This document shows positions 45,891 to 56,540 of a stretch of DNA of 64,000 nt, piece after piece (positions within the stretch are counted from its first letter, which is position 1; every line of letters starts with the position of its first letter). The stretch is from Heligmosomoides polygyrus polygyrus. Its lineage: Eukaryota > Nematoda > Chromadorea > Rhabditida > Heligmosomidae. The notes under the pieces were generated by a model. That model saw only the letters and a program-made list of their open reading frames with translations. It searched no databases and was not told where the DNA came from. Position numbers and translations under genes: made by a program. The stretch is from the NCBI GenBank assembly GCA_947396885.1, contig OX377202.1, forward strand, positions 24,862,001 through 24,926,000, written 5' to 3'.

Positions 45891-45957
45891 GTTTTGTGGT
45901 ATAATCTTATTTTTGCTGTAAGACTAACTTTGTTGCAAAATTTATGACTCAACCTAA

Positions 45958-48347
45958 TTTATCATCGTGGCGTTCCCTTTTTCCCTTATTTTTAATATTC
46001 AATGCGTGAAATTGAAATTGAAATTCCCTCGCCAGTATCCCGTAGAATTAGAACGCGTGTCACGATCTCAAAAAGGGAATGACCAACGCCTACCTTTCTA
46101 CTTTTGTCGAATATACACTGAATTGCATGAAATATAACCAGGTGCCTTATGAAAAGGAAAACAAATGTTATCAAAGAATTTCTCCTCAAAAACTCGCCCA
46201 CACAAGTACTCCCAAAGCGGCTCTACGATAACTTTTTTAAAGTTGTTTCAATCGTGTACAATGAAGAGAGTTTAGGTCGCATTAGGCGAAGAGAATCTGT
46301 CGTGTGCTCGTAAGCCAGATGAAAGAGATTAGGTTGCTGATAGCGTGAATAGATTTTATACATGGCTGCGTCAAAATATGCGCTTCATCACAAACAGCCT
46401 AGAGAATGAGCACTGTTCTACACTCTCTAAGTGAACAGCAACTGCGCTATTGATCACCACCATATCGCCTCTTACGAATAAAAATCCCAATCGGCACTGA
46501 ACAGGAGCCTAGCGGGATCTCTGAGCCTAAAGTAGTAAGAAAGATCTGATTTCCTGCGCATTTAATCAAATTTGAAAGCATCCATCTTCCAAAAAGACAA
46601 CCAGAAGCTCCTTCAAAATTCGACCAGTCTTATTGTTTTTGGGGAATTCTATGTGAACTAGCATCGCACAAAATTTTTAATGAATATTTGAATTGTCTTT
46701 AATTTAATTTTGGAGGTGTTCGTTTTAGTTTGGGAAGTACTTTTGAGCACTATCAGAGCTAAGGTTTTGGCCACTCTACTAAATTCTATGTGCTGCCAAT
46801 CCACCTCATTTGAACCACCAGTTTTCAATCGTTTTTATCGCTTCTTCTGTCCTATAGGTGCTTCGAATGCATTTATGCTCTATGTTAACAACGAAAGTAA
46901 ATGAAAACCAGACGAACGGATCTTTGTGCAAGACAGTCGAGAGGTATTGCAGTTATCACCACCATATCGCCTTTTATGAACTAAATACCGACTTGCCTTT
47001 AGGAACAAGCGTTGAATTTTCTCCTGAGATCTGTCCAAGTCCTACTCCAAAATACATACATAGATATAAGAGGTTCTGAAAAAAAATGCAGAGGCAAGTG
47101 CTGAAAACGAAAGGGCAATTCTTAATGAAGACAAATTCACTTGTTCAACTGAGACCTTCGTTCTACCTCTGTGTACTAGGCACGGTAACATGTAACAAGA
47201 GGAAAATACAACTAGTCCGCGCTTTGAAAGGAGCTCAACTTCAGGTCAGTTAGTTGGTTCATCAAACTTTAGAATATTTCGTGGAAATGATTGTGATCTA
47301 TTGCAGCTAAATTGCATAGTCAGTTTCATCGTAAGATGGATGCATAGGAACTTTGAAAAAAAGACGGTATCTTAAAAAAGACCCACGTCAAAAATTGGCA
47401 GGAAATGAGGCAGCCCATTTCTCGAAGAAAAACGACTTAGAAAACTGTTAGACCAGTTCAGATCTACCAGTAGTTCCACACTTTTCCGTTGACATTTGAA
47501 TGTTAACCTACAGTACGTCGAGGTTTCTTTGTCTTGAAATGTTGGTTTTTCTTAGTATTTTTTTGCACATGTAGTCCAAAATGATGGCGCGGTTCCAGAG
47601 TATCTCCTTTGAGCACCGTTTTTCAATAAAATTTTATGTGGTCATTAAACATTCAGCACGGGTGTGGTCAGACAGAATGACCGTTGAACACATCTCAGTC
47701 GCTATTTTACAGTTCTCCTTAGTGAGAGTCATCCCATATTTGAAGTGCTTAGCTCAACCAGTTGGGTAGCTGAAATTAAAATTTTTAGGCCTACAATTTC
47801 AGAGCGTGACACTCACATGACCTGTAGGTTTTTGTGCGGCTTTGACATGCTGTACGAAGCCTCCTAGGATATGGCGAAATTCAAGGAAAGGCTATCTATC
47901 GAATAGCCAATTACGTACGAGCAAAGGCGAACTCCACGACAGCACAACCACTCGTCACTTATATTTTCACCAAATTTGAGTGGCGGAACGACATGTTTTC
48001 GGAGCTCGACCATATCAACAGAAAAACGTAGTCCTCACAGAAGATTATAGGAGAGAGTTGCGATTATGAGCACAGAAATAGGTCACTGGAATTTCGCTTC
48101 GTGCCAGATGTTGCACTACTGCCTAATAAATACATCGCTGCTAGCAGTTGGGCTTCCAGGTAAGCACCTCATTTTCATGTGGGAGCACCTGAGCACACTG
48201 AGCAACTGCTTAGCCTCCTCGTCAAAAAATTTTCTTGCCAAAACAACAACTACAGTAGAACGGCAAGAAACGTTTGCCCATAATCGTTTCCGCGACCAGA
48301 TCTTCCGCCATGCGCTTGCAATATTTTTGAGAGTGTTGCAAGCACTT
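45958..48347. other. No gene seen
   Basis: About 2.4 kb of AT-rich sequence with short unbiased ORFs. No repeat shared with the rest of the window was recognised. Confidence 0.4.
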
Positions 48348-48871
48348 ACAAGGGAAGGGTCTGAAGCGTATGTCTGAACGGGGGAACGAGTCATACATGG
48401 AGAATCCTCATCCCCCAATTGGTTTGAAAATGTGTTTATTTTTTGCCAAGCCATTAAACCCAAGGAGTAGGGGGTCACAATGGGATACGGCGCGTTTGGG
48501 GGTCTTGTACGCCCGCGATGCGTCCGCAGCCAGTGGCTCGGAGCGCAGAGGGAAGACTCGTGCGAGAGAGGTCAGGGGTTTGGTTCCTCTGCGTTGCTGC
48601 ACTTTTGCATTTCAACTGATTGGTAGGGATTTGGGGAATCTTGACCTCTATACCATTTTCAGACATTTTCTGCGCATTCTTCCAGCGCTACGTTGTGGTT
48701 TTCAACATGGTGATGTATAAATGTTCAACACCAGTGATACACAGGTACAAAGTGCATGAAGCACCACTGGGCACTAGACATGGGATCCGAATCATGCATT
48801 TTCGGATATCCGGCCGGATTTATCCGGTTTCGGATTATCCGAAATCCGGCTCGGTCGAAAATTGCCCTCAT

Positions 48872-48955
48872 CTGAATCATCCGAAGATCCGGGGTTTCTA
48901 AAATTGCCCTCATCTGAATCAACCGAAGATCCGGGGTTTTAAAAAATGCAATGAT
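48872..48955 (+). repeat. 42-bp minisatellite, two units
   Basis: Units start at 48872 and 48914 (CTGAATCA(T/A)CCGAAGATC(C)GGGGTTT type). They belong to the left part of the GGATCC-ended element. Confidence 0.85.
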
Positions 48956-49062
48956 TCGGATAAAATCGGATAATAGGAGATTAGTGCGCCTTGCTGGCAA
49001 ACTCTGCGCCATTGATAGTCTGACTTTTTTGGGCAGATTTGCAATCATTTGGCGGGAATTCT

Positions 49063-50639
49063 CTCACAAGGGAAGGGTCTTATAGCGTATATCTGAACGG
49101 GGAGAGGGAGTCATCCTATTAAATTCCCCACCCCTCAATTAGCATAAAATGTGTTTCATTTTTGCCAAGTCGTTAAACCCAATGAGTGGGGGTTCTTGAA
49201 GTCACAATGGAATACGGCGCACCACGAGTTTGGGGTCTTCTACGACCGCGATGCCTCTTCCAGCAAGCAGCTCGGAGCGCAATGGGTAGTGACGATGCTT
49301 CATGGGAGGAAGGATCGGGGGTTCGATCCTCATGCGCTGCTGCATTCCTGCTTTTTAAATGATTGATTGAGATTTGAGGGGTTCTGACGTCTATACCATT
49401 TTCAGACGTTTTCTGCATGCTGTGGTACTCAACATGGTGATGCATAAATATTCAACACCAGTGATACACAGGTACAACGTGCATAAAGCAGCACTGAACA
49501 CAATGGGCAGGGTATAAATGCCCTAGGCTCCTTTCAGTCGGTTTCCTGCTCGGATTTTCAAAGGAAACCATGATGTGACGTCACATGTGGTCAAAACGAA
49601 AGAGTCTGTGCCAGAGACTCTGTGGATCCCGGAAATTGACCTAAACGGCATCGATACACTTCTCATCTTTGCCTGTCACCTGGAAATCAGAGATCTGCTG
49701 AGGGTTCTCTAAAACCTAACACCAAAAAAGTCGCCGATGCTCGAGTGGTGATCCACTTACTCACGCTGAAGTGGGGTCCACCTTTAGATAAGAAGCCTTC
49801 AAGGGAATGACACCAACCTGACCGAACGGATGGCCAGCGTACTCAAGGTCTTCGAAGCACGTCAACTTGAAGTTAACGAAGACGAACGGCTGGAAGTGGT
49901 GGAAAACCAGAAGAAGGTTGGGGCCCGCAAAATAAACTGATAGACGTGAAAAGGCTGGCAAGCAGTGGGCATATGATAACGTTTTCGGCTGGAACTCTTG
50001 TTTGAGAGGAAAGGGGACGTCTTCAATTGGATTTCGTCTATGGTGCCGATCTCATTTGTCCATATATGGAAGCAAACTGTGAGGAGCCAGTAGCCTTTAT
50101 GCGCTGCCCGTATTGTGACCAGTGCTAATGTTTCATGCATTTGTGTCTGTGTATCACTGATGTTAAACGTTTATACATCGTTATGTTGAGCAGCTTCCAA
50201 TCGAGTTTTGGTTTAAAAAACCGGTCAGTAATAAACAAGTAGCAACAAAGTTGCTCTCCACGGCATACATCTGGAAACACTGCGCAGCAAACATCTAAAA
50301 TGGTATAGATATCAGAATCCCTCAAATCAAACAATAAGTTGAAATGCTTGGAGGATGATGCAGCAGCCCAGAAAAGTCGAACCCTCTACCTCCCCCTCAT
50401 GGAGCAACCTCGCTATCCACTGCGCTACGAGCCGCTTTCCGCCGGCGGCATTGCGGGCGTACAAGACTCACGAACTTGTGAAGCGCCGATTCCACTGTAA
50501 CTTCAAGGATCCTCCACTCTTCGGGCTTATCGATTTGGCAAAAAAGAAACACATTTTTATACTAATTGAGGAGTGGCGATTATTCCTATATGACTCGCTC
50601 TGTCGTTCAGACATACGCTTCAGACGCTTCCCTTTTCAG
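49063..50639. mobile_element. Foldback element with tRNA-like arms, uninterrupted copy
   Basis: Arms 49063 to about 49500 and about 50105-50639 are inverse copies. The left carries a tRNA-like domain on plus (about 49270-49340: GAGCGCAATGGGTAGTGACG and GGGGTTCGATCCTC). The right carries one on minus (about 50360-50440: TAGCGCAGTGGATAGCG and AGAGGGTTCGACTTT). Each is followed by GTATCACTGGTGTTGAA-type sequence near the core. It provides the empty-site sequence that dates the CR1 insertion in the outer copy. Core coding remnants are listed separately. Confidence 0.8.
49739..50128 (+). pseudogene. Degraded coding core of the foldback element
   Basis: Frames on plus encode DARVVIHLLTLKWGPPLDKK, then after frameshifts YDNVFGWNSCLRGKGDVF, and QLDFVYGADLICPYMEANCE followed by EPVAFMRCPYCDQC and a stop (50126-50128). 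The four Cys in C..NC and CPYC spacing resemble a zinc-binding end. The same peptide, partly, is found on minus at about 51300-51360 (YEEPVAFIRYP). Family not recognised. Confidence 0.45.
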
Positions 50640-51116
50640 AGCACGAGAAATTTCTTGCGGGGCGTTTCGGAATCGTTTCATTATTGTTCTTTACAAGACT
50701 TCACTATGCATTACCAACTCACTATTGAGTTGGTATTGGCTCTTTGGGGTCTTAATGCTGTTTTTGTTTGTTCTGGAAGCGCAAAATAGCTCTGGGGAGG
50801 GCTCCCCTTGTAAGGCAGCCAAATACGACATCTTTTACGTAGCGCTGGTGTGTTCCACTCCATTGGTGAACTAAGCTAGGCCAGGTATGGTGTAATTAGG
50901 CATTCGTTTGCCTTGCTATCACGGCACATAACCGTTCATTCAAGGTGAGGCGCTCCAAGCTGCTTTGCGTGTTCGTGGCTTCAATTGGTCAATGAAATAA
51001 ACGCGGAGTTACTGATGTGTTCCGTTTTTAAGAGGTTGCGTGCCCCTATTGTATCACGTATCCGGTTGTATCCGAATCGGATATCCGAAATCCGGTTCGG
51101 CCAAAAATGGCGTTGT

Positions 51117-51242
51117 CTGAATCATCCGAAGATCCGGGGTTTCTAAAACTGCCCTCATCTGAATCATCCGAAGATCCGGGGTTTTCGAAATTGCCCTCAT
51201 CTGAATCATCCGAAGATCCGAAGTTTGAAAAAATGGCCTGTC
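51117..51242 (+). repeat. 42-bp minisatellite, three units
   Basis: Units start at 51117, 51159 and 51201 with exact 42-bp spacing. In one frame they would encode a 14-residue repeat (SESSEDPGFLKLPS type), but no gene context supports translation. Confidence 0.9.
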
Positions 51243-51556
51243 CGAATCATCCGATTATCCGGAAAATCGGTGCCGGATCCAATGTCTACTGGGCACCTTA
51301 CGGGTAGCGTATAAAGGCTACAGGCTCCTCATAGTCTGTTTCAATACATGGACTAAAGGCCTCGGGAGAAACCATCCTGCAAAGGAGACCACGTTGTGAC
51401 GTCGGAGGTGGTTCAAATGAGAAACGAGGTGTTGGGATTCCGCAAATTAAGCTAAACGGCATCGATACACTCTTTCCGGAAAATCTTTCCCTCATGTCTG
51501 CCTGTCACCTGGTAATCAGAAGTCTGCTGAAGGTTTTCTAGAAGCTAACACCATCA

Positions 51557-51790
51557 ATGTCCGCCAATGCTCGAGTGGTGATCCACCTGCTCACGCTGAA
51601 GTGTGGCCCGCCTTTAGACAAGGAATCTTCGAGAAAAGAAATCAAGCTGGTCGAACGGATGGCCAGAATAGTCAAGGACTTCGAAGCACGTCAACTTGAA
51701 GGTGACGAAGACTTTACAGCTGAAAGTGGTGGAAGAAGAAGAGGAAGATTGGGATCCGCAAGATGAACTGATGGACGTGGAGAGGCAAGC
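51557..51790 (+). pseudogene. Degraded coding core of the outer foldback
   Basis: Encodes ARVVIHLLTLKCGPPLDK, then KEIKLVERMARIVKDFEARQ and, after a one-base shift, an acidic stretch VVEEEEEDWDPQDELMDVER. The first block matches the inner copy at about 49750. An acidic C-terminal region next to a conserved hydrophobic block suggests a real ancestral protein. Family unknown. Confidence 0.4.
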
Positions 51791-51805
51791 AGTGAGCATA
51801 TGATA

Positions 51806-51836
51806 ACGTTATGTTATGTTATGTTATGTTATGTTT
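51806..51836 (-). repeat. LINE 3' microsatellite tail
   Basis: Five ATGTT-type units; on minus an (AACAT)n tail directly after the LINE 3' end (GTGTAATAAACAT). ACGTTAT at 51806-51812 recurs at 53975-53981 and is the candidate target duplication. Confidence 0.7.
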
Positions 51837-53974
51837 ATTACACAGGTGGTTACCCACCCATGTGAGAATACTGAGTAGTAACACAAAGCAGAATCTTCGA
51901 TAAAACGCCGATATCCAGCATACCTCACAAACACCTCTAACTGGAACAGATTAAAACAAACATAGGACAAAAGGAGAGGAAATTAAGACAGCAAAATAAG
52001 ACAAAAAAGAGCAAATCGAGAAACGTGTGAAGAACTAGATATTAGATATTGAGGTCCTTGCTTATAAGATTTTTGAACGCACGGTAGCTCAAACCGAACA
52101 ACCCTGTTTTAGACAATTTTTCGAAAGTGGCCGCCGTTCTATTAATAAAGTAAAACCTTCTACAGTTGAGCCTTGCGGCTCTGACCTGTAGTCTCAACGA
52201 GCCACCCCTAGTGGACGTGGTTTTGGTTGATACCAAGTTTTCAATTTTAAGACCGCAAGCACCATGGATGATTTTATGAAGCAAGAGCAGGTCATTGACT
52301 TTTCTCCTATGTAACAGTGTTGTTAGGCCCAAATTCGTGTTCCGTTCCGTGCTGGATGGAATTACGTCATACAGGAACCCCATGGCTCTAGTCATCAATT
52401 TCCTTGAAAAGCTATTTTGAACTTTCTCCAGCCTTTCAATAGCATTACGTTTATACGGAGAGAAAACAGGGGTACCATACTCCAGTATAGGCCGTACGTA
52501 AGTTTTATAGGCATGAAGAAGAACTTTTGCGTCCCGTGTTGACAGAGCCCTGAACATTTTGCCCACTACAGCAGTAGCTCTGCGAGAAATAACATCACAA
52601 TGTTTATCAAAGCAGAGATCCTTAGAAATTATGAATCCAATGTCCGTATATTCATGTACACTGTCAATTTCAACGCCAGCAACGGTATAAGTGTGGTTTT
52701 GATTGTTGGACCCTAGATGAAGAACCTTAGTTTTTTCTTTGGACAAAGGTAGGCCCCATTTATTGGCCCATGTACTCATAAAATTTATTGCGAGCTGAAT
52801 CGCAAGAATATCTTCCTCAGAGCTTACCGTCCGATAAATTTTGAAATCATCAGCAAAAGCTGTGACTCCCACTCCAAACGCAGCAAGTGCGTCGGGTAAA
52901 TCCCAAGTATAGATATTGAAGAGGACTGGTGAAAGAACTCCTCCCTGGGGAACGCCACTGGTTATTCTTCTTGGAGCAGAGAATTTAGAGTTAACACGGA
53001 CTGAGAAGGTTCGATCACGTAGAAAATCTGAAAGCCACTGCACTATCCTCCGATGAATACCAACTTGACTAAGTCTCTCAATCAAATTAGAGTGCGAGAC
53101 CCTATCGAAGGCTTTAGAGAAATCGAAATAAATGACGTCGACTCCCTTACCATCATTCAGGGACGCAGTCCAATCGTTAAGGCATTCAAGCATCGCTGTT
53201 ACTGTAGATCTACCCTTTTGAAACCCATGTTGTTTTGGCGAGATTATAGAATGTGTGTCGAGATGCAGAACTATACGCTTTTTCAGTATTTTCTCAAAAA
53301 GTCGTGCAAAGAGAGAAGTGATACTCACAGGTCTGAAATTGGCGGGTACAGTGTGGGGAGGCTTTTTGAGAATGGGAGTGACGTAGGCCAGTTTCCACCT
53401 AGTGGGAACTTGCGCTCTTATTAGACTCAAATTGAACAAGAATTCCAAAGGTCCAACGATAACATGTGCAATCTTCTTAATAAAGAACAACGGTATTCCA
53501 TCTGGAGTAGTCGAGTAAGATCGAGGCCACTTAAGCAGCTCAGAGAGCAACTCATCTTTGGAGAACCAACAGTAATCCGTCATCACGGGAAAGGCTGAAT
53601 TGCAGTGGTGCTGAGCGCAAGGCAAAGAGGAACTGTGGGCAAAGGACCTCAAGAAAACTTCAGCTAGATGTTCCGCCAGGTCTACATCCTTTCTCAGGAA
53701 AGTTCCACCAGGAAGCTTAAAGGGTCCCACGAGAGATTTAGTATGCAACCTAGTGTTGAGAAATCTGTAGAAGGCAAGCCGGTTACGGGAATTAATAACT
53801 TTATTTTCGACATGTGAAAAATACTTTTTTAATTTACGATCAAACCTTTCATTCAGAGCCTTGAAGTAGGCAGATGATTCAGGGCTACTGCCATCTCTCA
53901 GATTCAACCAAGCTTGAGTCCGAAGCCTACTCAATCTAGCCAAGTAATCCGGTAGTTTAAACCCCGTCAGCGGG
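51813..53974 (-). mobile_element. CR1-like non-LTR retrotransposon, 5'-truncated
   Basis: A LINE of 2162 bp on minus with a short 3' UTR and (AACAT)n tail. The endonuclease domain is missing. Its limits come from comparison with the uninterrupted foldback at about 49970-50010 (CATATGATAACGTT then TCGG): the same sequence is split here, with ACGTTAT on both sides. Confidence 0.85.
52042..53943 (-). CDS. Reverse transcriptase ORF of CR1-like LINE (633+ codons, no 5' end)
   Basis: The frame is open from the truncation point (about 53974) to the stop, so there is no real start; a TTG at 53943 is only where the conventional ORF begins. Domains, counted from that codon: linker 1-140; RT core with DGIPLFF (148-154), LTP-like YVTPILKK (187-194), FRPVSITS (203-210), KQHGFQKGRSTV (237-248), IYFDFSKAFDRVSH (271-284), SGVPQGGVLSPVLF (329-342) and AFADDFKIY (362-370, catalytic DD); then thumb and C-terminus with YVRPILEYGTPVFSP. 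This enzyme class copies its own RNA at a nicked target. The frame has no stop or shift, so the insertion is young. CR1/jockey-group placement is from motifs only. Confidence 0.9.
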   Translation of the reverse strand: MARLSRLRTQAWLNLRDGSSPESSAYFKALNERFDRKLKKYFSHVENKVINSRNRLAFYRFLNTRLHTKSLVGPFKLPGGTFLRKDVDLAEHLAEVFLRSFAHSSSLPCAQHHCNSAFPVMTDYCWFSKDELLSELLKWPRSYSTTPDGIPLFFIKKIAHVIVGPLEFLFNLSLIRAQVPTRWKLAYVTPILKKPPHTVPANFRPVSITSLFARLFEKILKKRIVLHLDTHSIISPKQHGFQKGRSTVTAMLECLNDWTASLNDGKGVDVIYFDFSKAFDRVSHSNLIERLSQVGIHRRIVQWLSDFLRDRTFSVRVNSKFSAPRRITSGVPQGGVLSPVLFNIYTWDLPDALAAFGVGVTAFADDFKIYRTVSSEEDILAIQLAINFMSTWANKWGLPLSKEKTKVLHLGSNNQNHTYTVAGVEIDSVHEYTDIGFIISKDLCFDKHCDVISRRATAVVGKMFRALSTRDAKVLLHAYKTYVRPILEYGTPVFSPYKRNAIERLEKVQNSFSRKLMTRAMGFLYDVIPSSTERNTNLGLTTLLHRRKVNDLLLLHKIIHGACGLKIENLVSTKTTSTRGGSLRLQVRAARLNCRRFYFINRTAATFEKLSKTGLFGLSYRAFKNLISKDLNI

Positions 53975-54482
53975 ACGTTATCGGGTGGAATTCTTGTTTC
54001 AGAGGAAAGGGTAAGTCTTCAATTGGATTTCGGTTGCGTGCTCATAACCATGGGGGAAGACACCACTATTCACTACACAGGCACTTTGTACCTGTGTATC
54101 ACTGGTACTGAACACCAGGTTGAATACCACAGCGTACAGCTGGAAAAATGCGTAGAAAACGTCTGAAAATGGTATAGACGTCAGAATCCCCCAAATTTCA
54201 ACCAATCAGTTCAAATGCAAAATTGCAGCAACGCAGAGGACCCAAACTCCCGACCTCCCTCGCACGAGTCAACCCTCTACCCACCTGCGCTCCGAGCCAA
54301 TGCCTGCGGACGCAGCAGCGGGCGCACAAGACCCCCCAACAGCGCCGTATCCCATTGTGACCCCCTACTCCTTTGGTTTAATGATTTGGCAAAAAATAAA
54401 CACATCAAACCAATTGAGGGGTGATGATTCTCCCTATATGTCTCGCTCCCCCCGTTCAATACGCTTCAGACCCTTCCCTTGT

Positions 54483-55924
54483 CAGTTCAGTATCCGGTCC
54501 GACGCGAAAGTGGACGTAGAACTACTACTACTGCAGTGAGCAAACGGCGTTTAAGTCGGTCACAATGTTCACGGCAAATACATTACTTGGAACACAGTCA
54601 TAACCACTCCGCACAGCAGAAACCGTCGAAGGGGTAACCGAGAGCCTATACTCAACACTACAAGTGTCTCTGAAAGATGAATACACCTGAACACGGCTAC
54701 ACTGCTTAGGCAGAATAAGGCGTCAAAGAGCAAGACCTCACGCGCATTCGATATGAATTATGTAGAGAGTGAACACGGAAAGCTGAGCACCAGAAGATAA
54801 ACGCAGATCACTGAAATACGGAAAGAATGAACTGGAACTGAGGCTGTCACTGAATTCGTGAGCGGTAGAAAAAAGCGTGTTGTAGATGAAAACCAAACCA
54901 AGACGAAAACAATAAATTTGTCTGGGGGACAATATTGACCAGTTACTCTTTTTGCCGTTAGTTATGAAATGTCACAGCGATGATGGTCACAGACAAAACA
55001 AATTTTCTTCGATTTTCTTTCGATTTTTTAGGATAGACAACCTACGCCATAACGATTTGTTTACATTTTATAATGTATGACTTTTCTGACTAATGAACAT
55101 TCTTTTTCTTCTTCTTTATGCAGAAAACGTCGGGCAGAACTATAATATATCCCAAACCTCGCTGCTTTACGTAGTCCGCTAAGTATCCACGGTATACCTC
55201 TGTTAGAATCTCCACCCTCCAAAGAGTAGAGAAGTAAGTTCCATTTCTGCGAGCTTCTTCAACCTGTCGAGTTAGGAGGCACAAAATTTTTACAACGGAA
55301 TACAACGGAACTGCACAGTCGTTCAACGCATATTTCAAACATCCAATATGCAATGGAAGGAGCAAAAATGCTGCAAGGTAGAGAGGTCGAATGCCTGACA
55401 CCGCCTTCATGGCAGTGCTCTTGGACTTTTTCTCGAGGTTCGTTGATTGGAATGTATAGGTCATCCAATAAGTGATGTCGTTTTTTGTGCACTACGGCTT
55501 TAGCCCATTATTTGTCGGCAGATTTGTGTATTTCGAAGGTGCACTACAGCGATTCTAAGGTAAATGAGACTTGCTCCTTTAGAATCTACTACTGGTTGAA
55601 TTGTTAGCTTGCAAGTTTAGGCGAAATGACTTGGCAAATCTCAGAGGATCATATTCAGCATTGCATGCTGTTCGAATTTCGGAAGTGTAGTAACCAGGGA
55701 TGTGCGGCAATTTTTATGGAAAAATCGGAAGACGAGAGACTGAACGGAAACGCTCAAAAATGGCCGGAAACCGGAATACGAAACGCGGAAACGGAAATGA
55801 CACATATTCGCCATTTTTTCAAAAGTGCATCCTACATCCTAGTTAAATTACGTCAGAGGCAACTTCTATTCTTTTCACTTTTTCTTACGAAAGTCGTCAT
55901 ACCGAATTCTGCAAAAATTGCTAC
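54483..55924. other. No supported gene; one long minus ORF
   Basis: A minus ORF at 55090-55464 (124 codons) has a partly hydrophobic protein-like stretch (LYLAAFLLLPLHIGCLKYA), but a second long ORF overlaps it and no splice or domain evidence exists. Confidence 0.3.
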
Positions 55925-55927
55925 TAT

Positions 55928-56218
55928 ATAGAGGATAACAGATAAAGAACGACTTTACCTAATCAACATTTAAGATGCACCACCCATTCTACTTCTACGG
56001 CATGTCGTGGAGGCGATCTGAATGCGTATATGGCCATACAGTGAATTGCGTTGGCCCGCCGATTAGCCAGTCTTGTCCTTCCCAGATTGTCTGATACCAA
56101 TTCGCTGATCCCCGAAAGATGGAAGGCTTGTTTGGCTTGGGCGGAAAATCTGAATCAAGATCTTGGTATCGGGTGCACGCGACAGTCGGCGCTTCCTCCG
56201 ACTGTGCTACACGTGCCC
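55928..56218 (-). mobile_element. tRNA-derived SINE (family S), diverged copy
   Basis: Minus copy: head GGGCACGTGTAGCACAGTCG (A box altered), ATTCAGATTTTCCGCC in place of the B box, family body, tail AGGTAAAGTCGTTCTTTATC. More diverged than the copy at 58515-58806. Confidence 0.75.
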
Positions 56219-56372
56219 TAGAATGATATAAAGTAAAAGAAATCACAACTATCTAAAACAAAACAACTTAACCTTATTCCAAAAAATTCTCAAAACTTGT
56301 AGCCACAGCGTCAAACACAATTAAAAGTAAAAAAAACACTTAATGTTTAAGTGCCCAATTTTTCAAAAACTC
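56219..56372 (+). repeat. Direct repeat, left copy (pairs with 58807-58958)
   Basis: 154 bp starting TAGAATGATATAAAGTAAAA, next to the SINE head. It differs from 58807-58958 by three substitutions and two single-base gaps. The repeats flank the foldback at 56541-58035. Confidence 0.9.
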
Positions 56373-56540
56373 CCTGCCTCCACTGCGCTACATGCGCCCG
56401 AGAATCGCTAGTACATAGAAAATCACTCCACTTTAGAGATATGATTGTAGAAGAAATCAAATCCACCATATAATTCGCCACCAAATTTTTTAGTTCTGCT
56501 CGAAGACACCGATTTCTCAGGAGACAACGGGTTAGTACTT

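Larger units (their letters stand above)
44570..45957 (+). mobile_element. mariner element, full length, with nested MITE
   Basis: The right end (45932-45957, GTTGCAAAATTTATGACTCA then ACCTAA) is inverted at the left (44570-44590, TTAGGTCATAAATTTTGCAA), where five bases are missing. Without the 153-bp MITE at 44816-44968 the length is about 1.24 kb, normal for mariner. It encloses a broken transposase. Confidence 0.8.
48768..51295. mobile_element. GGATCC-ended element with 6-bp target duplication, long copy
   Basis: The outer inverted ends are CTAGACATGGGATCCG (from 48774) and CGGATCCAATGTCTAC (to 51289). They are flanked by a perfect direct TGGGCA (48768-48773 and 51290-51295), and the foldback sequence on either side joins up. 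Each end carries direct copies of a 42-bp minisatellite rich in ATCCG. Between them lie a complete foldback (49063-50639) and about 420 bp of unassigned sequence (50640-51056). No transposase. The short relative is at 61941-62344. Confidence 0.75.
48348..54482. mobile_element. Foldback element with tRNA-like arms, split by two insertions
   Basis: The ends are ACAAGGGAAGGGTCTGAAGC at 48348 and its inverse ending at 54482. The left arm (48348 to about 48773) and right arm (about 54070-54482) carry the same segments in inverse order, including a tRNA-like domain pointing inward (left about 48535-48600; right about 54235-54305: A-box-like AGCGCAGGTGGGTAGAGGG, B-box-like AGTTTGGGTCC). The interior continues at 51296-51812 and 53975-54070. 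Two insertions separate the parts: 48774-51289 and 51813-53974. Removing both gives an element of about 1.45 kb that matches the uninterrupted copy at 49063-50639. Confidence 0.8.

Noticed and set aside
51107..51307. Secreted or structural repeat protein encoded by the 42-bp minisatellite
   Set aside because: The frame lies entirely inside a mobile element end, with no start context, splice sites or signal peptide.
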